Under the pieces are notes generated by a model. It ran no database searches. It saw only the letters and a list, made by a program, of their open reading frames with translations, and had not been told where the DNA came from. A program made the translations under genes and the position numbers. Positions 7,520 to 12,872 of a DNA stretch of 12,872 nucleotides are shown piece after piece. Source of the DNA: Geosiphon pyriformis (Eukaryota; Glomeromycota; Glomeromycetes; Archaeosporales; Geosiphonaceae); assembly GCA_016748015.1 (NCBI GenBank), contig JAAOMT010000571.1:227647-240518 (forward strand), read 5' to 3'. Numbering within the stretch: position 1 is the stretch's first letter; each line of letters begins with the position of its first letter.

Positions 7520-9490
7520 AATTTGAAGTAAGTTTTGTGATGGTGTTTGATTTTGTTGGGGCTGGTATATTACTTGCAGCTGTGGCTAATAAATAACAGA
7601 TGTTGTTGGCTGATAAATTGGAGCTTAATATATTGGCAGTTAATAAATTGGCTGTTGCATCATTTGGGAGTAATGAAGTGAATAGTGATCTTGATTTGGG
7701 TATTGATTTGGTGTTTGAAACCTGCAATTGGAGTTTTAATATTGAGTTCTCAATCATAGATTATTATTATAAGAATAGTAGTCAATTCTCAAATAGTCTT
7801 GTTTATCACAATTGTGGCAGACATGCATCTCTTGCTGCCATAACTGATTAGATGATAGTAAAGAACGTGACTGATTTTGGTAGCAATTTATGTTTCTAGA
7901 ATTATTGTATTGTTGGAGTGGCTGATAAATTGTGTGATTGTTAGCTAAATATTCTTCTAATTTCTGATTAATTGAATCACTGAGTTGTTTCAATTTGGAA
8001 TCCAAGTCAGATAATCTATTTATAACTAGATTGATAGCTTGAGTATGGTTAACTTTGAGTTCTGCAGCTTTGAAATCTCATGCATTGGTAACTGCATCTT
8101 AGAGAGTTTGTAAGTACATTAGACATACATGTTGGAGGATGCTACTGCACAGTTCATAGATGAATTGGTTCAGAATCTGTAATGTTGTAAAGTAATTCAT
8201 GTCAATTGCTTATATTTGATACAAGTTTCTATGGAAGCATCCTAAGTAAGTAGTGACTGCTTCAGTTTTTTCTTGCTTGATGGTAGTAAAAGTATTGGCT
8301 AAGTGATTAATACTATTATTGTTGTTAAAATATTTCAGAAACTCAAGCTTGAATGCATTGAAATCCTGAGTTTGTTAACCAGGTTTTGATACTAAGAATT
8401 GGCAGTATTCTGGAGAAAGTATGGAATGGCTTGTATGGTTCTTGCATCATTTTATCTATTGGCTGTGATGGCTTTTTCTACATTGTTCAGCCACACTTGG
8501 GCACTATTTTCTTCACCCATGAATTTTTCGAGTTTTGCTATTGGGACATAGACCATTGGATCTAAGTTTGGTTGTTGTGATGGTTGAAGTAATAATGGCT
8601 GAGATAGTATTGGTGGTAGTTGAAGTTGTTTAGCAATTAGATCAATTGGTAATTGATTAATGATGATCTTTGGAGGTAAGTTTTGCTGATTAATTAACTC
8701 GGAGTTTGCTGAATTTGAATATTCAGAGTTTCAATTTCTGGATTTTCTACAATTGGGTTTTGATAATTAAATTCTTGATCCTTTTTTTCCTCTTCTTCTG
8801 ATGCTGTTATCTCCCAAAGACTTGCAGTTCTGAAATCTGGTGGAGGTGGTGGTGATCGGAATTCTGATGGCATTGGCAATTGTGATTTAAATCCTTCGAA
8901 GTAATCACCATAGGTTCCTAATAATTCCACTTTTTTTTGTTTATTTTGAAATAATAGTCATCCAAATATTAATGTTGCATTTGATGTAGATGCATCTGCT
9001 AATGTGATATTGATGGTATTTCTGGGTGTGTAATAGTATAATGGATATAATAGAGATTCAATTTTTTGTTTCTTCTACATTGGTAATTGTATTCCTTTTG
9101 GAGTTGCTACTAGTGTTTGTAACTTTCTTTTACTTTTATCTGCATAGGTAATAAAAAATTATTGTTAAGTGTATCTCTTAATTTCTTGATTAATTTTTCT
9201 GATAATTGGCACAAAACTGTAATTTCGTGGTAAGCTAGTGTATTGAATTAATTCTGTATAAAAATTTTTTCTTGCTAATTTAATGTTAACTGGTCTTCTA
9301 AGAAAATTTGTGATTTTTTTGTTAATGTAAAAGTTGAAGGCTAATTCTGCTGGATAATAGTTGTTGATTAAGCTCAATTGTTGGCTGTATTGTTGAAACA
9401 AGAATTTAGCAAATCCTAAATGATTTGTCCCTATTATTTCTGATTCTGTTATCTTTAAATAATTGTTGTTGGTGCTGGTTTTCTGTAGGA
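7520..9490 (-). pseudogene. Gag of element A, broken
   Basis: Gag builds the virus-like particle and packages the RNA. The reading begins almost at the LTR: the first frame is open from about 9487 through 9165 with FQQYSQQLSLINNYYPAE and IQYTSLPRNYSF. A proline- and glutamate-rich middle follows (8930-8694, with SPPPPPDF). The capsid region (about 8560-8050) has AQVWLNNVEKAITANR, AIPYFLQNTA, DFNAFKLEFLKYFNNNN, FTTIKQEKTEAVTTYL and LNQFIYELCSSI, the Retrotrans_gag pattern. A C-terminal zinc knuckle at 7819-7778 keeps both first cysteines (CHNC) but has Tyr in place of both the His and the last Cys. Stops and at least one frameshift (after the YFLQNTA segment) break it. Confidence 0.9.
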
Positions 9491-9512
9491 TTATATCTCA
9501 CAAGGAGCACCA
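9490..9512 (-). promoter_or_regulatory. Primer-binding-like site of element A
   Basis: On the minus strand, two bases after the 5' LTR end, the sequence starts TGGTGCTCCTTGTGAGAT. TGG followed by complementarity to a tRNA 3' end is the usual form of a minus-strand primer site. The implied tRNA would end in AAGGAGCACCA with a T-stem ending CUCAC. I do not know which tRNA this is, so the length of pairing is untested. Confidence 0.65.
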
Positions 9513-10097
9513 AATGTTATAGATGATTATTTGGGGTCTCAAATCAAATAACAAACCCATAACTTGGTGCTCAATTAATATATTAATGTTAGCAATTTCT
9601 GAAAGTGTGATTTTTGAAGATTTTGGTTGAGTTCTTTGTATAATGAACAGAAATTCAATTAATAGTTTTATCTGTAGTTTCCCAAAACTGCAATTTTGTC
9701 AATTTTTTTCTCAGCATGATAGCCGGTAATTTTTTTGGTAAGATATTTTTAATTTCGAGTATCTATCCTTATTTTTGGGTTTTTACCAATGTTATATCTT
9801 GGTGTCAGTACTTTCATGTGTAATTCTTTTTAATCAAGTTAACAACAAAGAAAATAAAACAAAAAAAGAAAAGAAAAAAAAGCCAAGGCAATTTGCATAT
9901 TAGTATCTTATCAATAGCCATAATTAAGAGCTATTGTTTCAGTGTAGTTAAGTATCAATTACTATTAACATTTCATGTTGATAGTAGGGAGTGGATTTGA
10001 GATATTAAATAGATATTTATTGATATTTGTGATGTGGAAGGTTGCTTAGATTAAATCTAAACTGAGAGATCTGTTTTTTTTTCTTCTAATGTTACTG

Positions 10098-10107
10098 CTA
10101 TATATAC
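10098..10107 (-). promoter_or_regulatory. TATA-like box, 5' LTR of A
   Basis: GTATATATAG on the minus strand, about 172 bp after the LTR start and downstream of the palindromic array. Transcription of A would be expected to start some 25-35 bp further, around 10070, near the pyrimidine/purine switch. That start is inferred only. Confidence 0.5.
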
Positions 10108-10129
10108 ATAATTGATGTTCTATGAAATT

Positions 10130-10224
10130 GCTCACATTCCCAAGCAATGTGCTATGATTTCTTGAGCAATGTGCCCTAATTTTCTAACATCACTTCACAT
10201 TACTGAGCAATGTACTCATGTGCT
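10130..10224. repeat. Palindromic motif array, 5' LTR of A
   Basis: Copies include CACATTCCCAAGCAATGTGCT, GAGCAATGTGCCC and CACATTACTGAGCAATGTAC. Compared with the 3' LTR array the half sites differ mainly by C/T and G/A exchange. This suggests that the two arrays descend from one more symmetric motif, of the form CACATTGCT-N-AGCAATGTG. Confidence 0.55.
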
Positions 10225-10279
10225 AACTACTACTCTCCTATTGGTTTACTATTTTCTATATCTGTTTTTATTAGTAATA

Positions 10280-10504
10280 ATGTATATTAAATATTTATTT
10301 ATTCAATTTACTTCTTTATTGTAATTTTTTCTTTGATTAATTTTATTATTCTACAATTTTGTTTTTTTTTGCTATTTATTAGTTTTATTATACTAACTCA
10401 TAACATAAAAGTGGTGTTTTCTGTAAAGTTGTTAAAATTTACTTTGTTTTTTATTGTATAAGTAATTATTTATATCTGCCATAAGAATTAAAAAAATATT
10501 TTGT
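10280..10504. other. AT-rich stretch between elements A and C
   Basis: No gene is recognisable. At 10280 the strand composition flips: to the left the plus strand is T/G-rich because A is coded on minus; to the right it is A/T-rich. The first dozen bases could be a degraded continuation of the integrase relic seen at 473-565 (the counterpart of about 2586-2600), but the match ends there. No LTR or primer site for element C was found. Confidence 0.5.
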
Positions 10505-12330
10505 AGTATACAATAAAAACAACCTAGATTTTATTGAACTCAATTTTTTGTTCTCTTGTTTAATCTGCTTTTATGTTGAAGAACAATTTAATAGACAATT
10601 CCAAGATTTTTAAAACTGGTTTCTAAATAAGTATTTAGCTGAAATTTATATAGCTTATACAATCTATTTCTTTGATTAAGCTTATTTTGAAGAAAAAAAC
10701 AACTATATCAATTAACTTTTATATTCAACAACTTTTAATTAACAGTTTTCTGATTACAAATATTTGAATTATTAAATCTATATTTGAATTACTATGCATT
10801 AATTAACTAAAACTCTTTTTAAAACAAAAGAAGAAAGTTACTAAACTATTCTTGTTTTTAATTTTTTTTCAAGTAAATCAAATTATTTCAAACAAATAGC
10901 TATTTCTAAATCAATAGCTATTAACCCTATACAAATAAACATTTTGGCTATTTTTCAAGATATACAAACTGCTTTAGAATAAAATAACAACACTCTATTA
11001 CTATTATTTAGAAGTGATGTTCAAAATTCAATTAAATAATTAAATAACTTTAAAAGAACAATTATAACCAATTAATATGATGCTAACTATAAGTTCCAAA
11101 TTATTGGTGGCTATTTTCAAAACTCTTCTACTATTTGGTTCTTACAAAAAACTAATACTAGTGCTTTTTAAAAATTTATCAAATAAATATCAATAAATAT
11201 TAAAGAAAAAAATATCTTTTTCACTACTCAATTTAAAAACAAATTCAAAATTCCAATTTTAATATTCAAATAATATATAAAATTGAAAAAAAACTTAAGG
11301 CTCTAGTAAAGTTATAACTAAATATGCCAAAACAATTAAAAAGCTTATTAAATAAGTAGATTTTAGAAAAAACCAAACAAAAGAGCAAAAGATTTACTCT
11401 TTTACAAAAGAATTAAAAACTGATCTATTATATGCTCTTTAGTTTTTTTTGGCTTTAAAAAATAATCTCACTATAGATATAATTATTGAACTTGTTCAAA
11501 AAATTAAAGATAACTAAAAGATACATTTAAAATTTATCTTTCTAGTTTTTGTTCCTGTTTTTGTTATGATTTTTGTTTCTTAAATAACTATTATTTTTTT
11601 GCTGCCCAAAACCAAAATTTTAATAAACAATTAATAAATAACTTATAGCCAATCTTGTTTGGTTATTAGAACCTTAACCCAAACAGTCAGAAAAACTCAA
11701 CAAATTCAAAGATCTAAATTTGAACTCTGTTTTAATTAGTCTTAGCAACCATCTTATCAAAGACAACAAAATCATAATCCACTTATGTGCTATTATTGTG
11801 AATTGACTGAATATTTTTTCAAAAATTGTAATAATCTTTTTTTGTCTCTTCTAGTTCCTAAAAACAATAATAATTAAATAACAGAATTATTAATAACAAT
11901 ACTCCAAATTAAAGACCTAATTATGCTAACATCAATTTCTTTAAAAAAAAATTTTTAGTTAAAACTACTGTTTATTAGCCTTTAAACTAATAGATACATC
12001 TTTAAAGAGTAAAAGTACAAATCAATTAGAAAAAAACCCTTTTTATGCTTTTAATTTAACTAATAATAATAATAATATAAATAAACTGACTATTAACTTC
12101 TCTGACTTAACAAAAAAAAACCAAGATTAATTTTGTTCTGGATCTCAATAAAGCTTCCATATTAATTGCTAATAATAATAAATTATTAAAAGCTAAAGTT
12201 TTTAAGAATTTTTTAAAGTTAAAATTTTCAGAAATTATACAAAAATCTGAATTTTATTTTATTGTCAAGGATTTTATAAAAATTCTAACACATATTATTT
12301 TTAACCAACTAATGACTTATCTACAGTTCA
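10505..12330 (+). pseudogene. Gag of element C (a different Ty3/gypsy family), broken
   Basis: The plus strand reads as gag with many stops. An N-terminal part around 10530-10690 gives VEEQFNRQFQDF and NWFLNKYLAEIYIAYT. The capsid part (about 10990-11300) gives FQIIGGYFQNSSTIWFLQKT and, in the same frame, FTTQFKNKFKIPI. A zinc knuckle at 11788-11829 reads CYYC, four residues, Tyr, four residues, Cys, that is CX2CX4HX4C with His changed to Tyr. Asn-rich linker follows (for example LTNNNNNINKLTINFSDLTK near 12050-12110). Stops are mostly TAA or TAG where Gln or Trp would fit. The reading differs from A Gag, so C is another family. Confidence 0.8.
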
Positions 12331-12576
12331 GAAAAATTTTTTATAAATCCTTGATTCCAAAAAAGAAGACACTAAAAACTAATAAGTGTCTTTAACAAAC
12401 TAAATTTACTAATAACAGCAATATTACTTCTTTGATTTACAAAGCCCAAGTGGCTAGTTATTTTATTGATCTGATTTTAAATAGTGAATTATTTGTTAGT
12501 ATTATTGCCAAACATTTTTTTGAAACTATTGGTAAAAAAAAATTGATAAATCTTCAACTTATTCTATAATTAATGT
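12331..12576 (+). pseudogene. Protease of element C, broken and cut by repeat B
   Basis: From 12441 the plus strand reads KAQVASYFIDLILNSELFVS and then IIAKHFFETIGKK, the active-site region of a retropepsin. Where the family has Asp-Ser-Gly this copy has Asn-Ser-Glu (codons 12480-12488); both changes are single G-to-A. An extra A in the following A run shifts the frame, and the coding sequence stops abruptly at repeat B (12577). RT, RNase H and integrase of C are absent from the window. Upstream, MTYLQFRKIFYKSLIPKK-like sequence (about 12310-12370) belongs to the Gag-protease linker. Confidence 0.8.
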
Positions 12577-12670
12577 TGTTACGGTTTAAGAATTTAGCAA
12601 AAAGAATCATAAAAATAATACAAACTATTCAATCATAATATAGCACAGTAATAATCTTAGAAAGATAATG

Positions 12671-12762
12671 ATTAACATAGTAGCAAACACCATCTCGCGA
12701 TAGTGGCAAGCACCAGTTCACAATAGCAGCCAACACCAACTGGTGATAGCAGCAAGCACCAG
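12671..12762 (+). repeat. Four tandem 23-bp repeats in right repeat B
   Basis: This is the counterpart of 287-378, with units 12671-12693, 12694-12716, 12717-12739 and 12740-12762 on the opposite strand. Only one base differs from the left array (12679, in the unit matching 356-378). The unit length is unchanged in both copies. Confidence 0.85.
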
Positions 12763-12808
12763 GTTGAAATATCAAAAAGAAAGTATTTTCTCGTAGAACT
12801 ACAAACAT

Positions 12809-12818
12809 GTATATATAC
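12809..12818 (+). promoter_or_regulatory. TATA-like box in right repeat B
   Basis: GTATATATAC lies about 47 bp after the 23-bp array and about 230 bp after the TGTTACGG start, a normal U3 layout. If B is an LTR, transcription would run rightwards out of the window. Confidence 0.4.
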
Positions 12819-12872
12819 AGTAGTTTTAATATTGGGAAAGAATCAATCAAGTAATAAAAATCATAACTTATC

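Larger units (their letters stand above)
566..10279 (-). mobile_element. Element A: decayed full-length Ty3/gypsy LTR retrotransposon
   Basis: Two direct LTRs enclose an 8.2-kb interior with domains in the Ty3/gypsy order on the minus strand: Gag with CCHC knuckle, protease, dUTPase-like domain, RT, RNase H, integrase. Integrase after RNase H separates it from Ty1/copia. A primer-binding-like site follows the 5' LTR and a purine tract precedes the 3' LTR. LTRs begin TGTTA and the left copy ends GTAACA. No clean 5-bp target duplication is seen: the left flank is ACTAT and the right flank ATGTA, or AATGT if the LTR ends one base earlier. Stops and frameshifts occur throughout, so the copy cannot make its proteins. 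Internal homology to 473-565 shows the family had other copies nearby. Confidence 0.95.
9515..10279 (-). repeat. 5' LTR of element A
   Basis: This 765-bp direct repeat of 566-1353 is the promoter LTR. It begins TGTTATAGAT at 9515 on the plus strand. At 10279 it ends AGTAATA where the other LTR has AGTAACA. It lacks a five-base stretch in the A-rich tract near 9845 and about 20 bases in the palindrome array relative to the 3' LTR. The TATA-like box is at 10098-10107. Confidence 0.93.
12577..12872 (+). repeat. Repeat B, right copy (LTR-like, truncated by window end)
   Basis: Begins TGTTACGGTTTAAG at 12577 and continues to the last base. It is the exact-length inverse of 177-472 with two differences. 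Its start lies inside the protease of element C, just as the left copy lies inside an integrase relic, so the two copies have unrelated inner neighbours. That favours two separate insertions in opposite orientation. The TG start, direct repeats at 12671-12762 and the TATA-like box at 12809-12818 have LTR order. How far it continues cannot be seen. Confidence 0.85.

Noticed and set aside
5593-7851. Several plus-strand open frames of 60-94 codons opposite Pol and Gag
   Set aside because: All lie antisense to recognisable Gag-Pol sequence and have the repetitive composition of reverse-complemented coding DNA.
10505-12576. A reassigned genetic code (TAA/TAG read as Gln) that would keep element C open
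   Set aside because: Stops also replace Trp and Arg codons, frameshifts occur, and catalytic Asp and Gly are lost by the same kind of transition, so decay explains the stops better.
177-12872. One giant DNA transposon with 296-bp terminal inverted repeats and retroelement cargo
   Set aside because: No transposase, polymerase or capsid gene outside the retroelements, inner borders of the repeat lie in two unrelated retroelement genes, and the repeats are far younger than the cargo. It is not fully excluded because the outer ends are not visible.

Overview
This window is a stack of decayed LTR retrotransposons from an AT-rich eukaryotic genome. I see no intact host gene, tRNA, rRNA or CRISPR array. 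The Ty3/gypsy gag-pol remnants resemble, from memory, families abundant in arbuscular mycorrhizal fungi (Glomeromycotina such as Rhizophagus or Gigaspora). The AT richness and repeat nesting fit that assignment, but it is recognition and not a search result.

Layout, left to right. 1-176 is unassigned flank. 177-472 is the left copy of a repeat I call B, on the minus strand. 473-565 is a 93-bp fragment of a second copy of the integrase gene found further along. 566-10279 is element A, a full-length but dead Ty3/gypsy retrotransposon on the minus strand. Its 3' LTR is at 566-1353 and its 5' LTR at 9515-10279. Its genes run from high to low coordinates: gag (about 9490-7520), protease (7400-6735), a long acidic linker, a dUTPase-like domain (5696-5284), a pre-RT domain, reverse transcriptase (4745-3966), RNase H (3945-3550), integrase (3393-2225) and an unidentified 3' coding remnant (about 2040-1370). 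About 10500-12576 is element C, the decayed gag-protease of a different Ty3/gypsy family on the plus strand. 12577-12872 is the right copy of B, cut by the window end.

A once had everything needed for a copy-and-paste cycle: promoter LTRs, primer-binding site, polypurine tract, Gag, protease, dUTPase-like domain, RT/RNase H and integrase. Every reading frame is now broken by stops and frameshifts. Several catalytic motifs survive (RT YLDD, integrase D/D/E, RNase H Asp), while others are lost (protease Asp, zinc-knuckle His and Cys, dUTPase Asp).

Three points stand out. First, the A LTRs differ by about 17% in the part I aligned by hand (about 320 bp), and all 56 substitutions are transitions, which points to cytosine deamination. 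Second, A carries a dUTPase-like domain between protease and RT. Third, the flanking inverted B repeats are about 99% identical (294 of 296), so they are much younger than the retroelements they interrupt. They look like two opposite-facing insertions of one LTR-like element with four 23-bp direct repeats, rather than the ends of one giant transposon.
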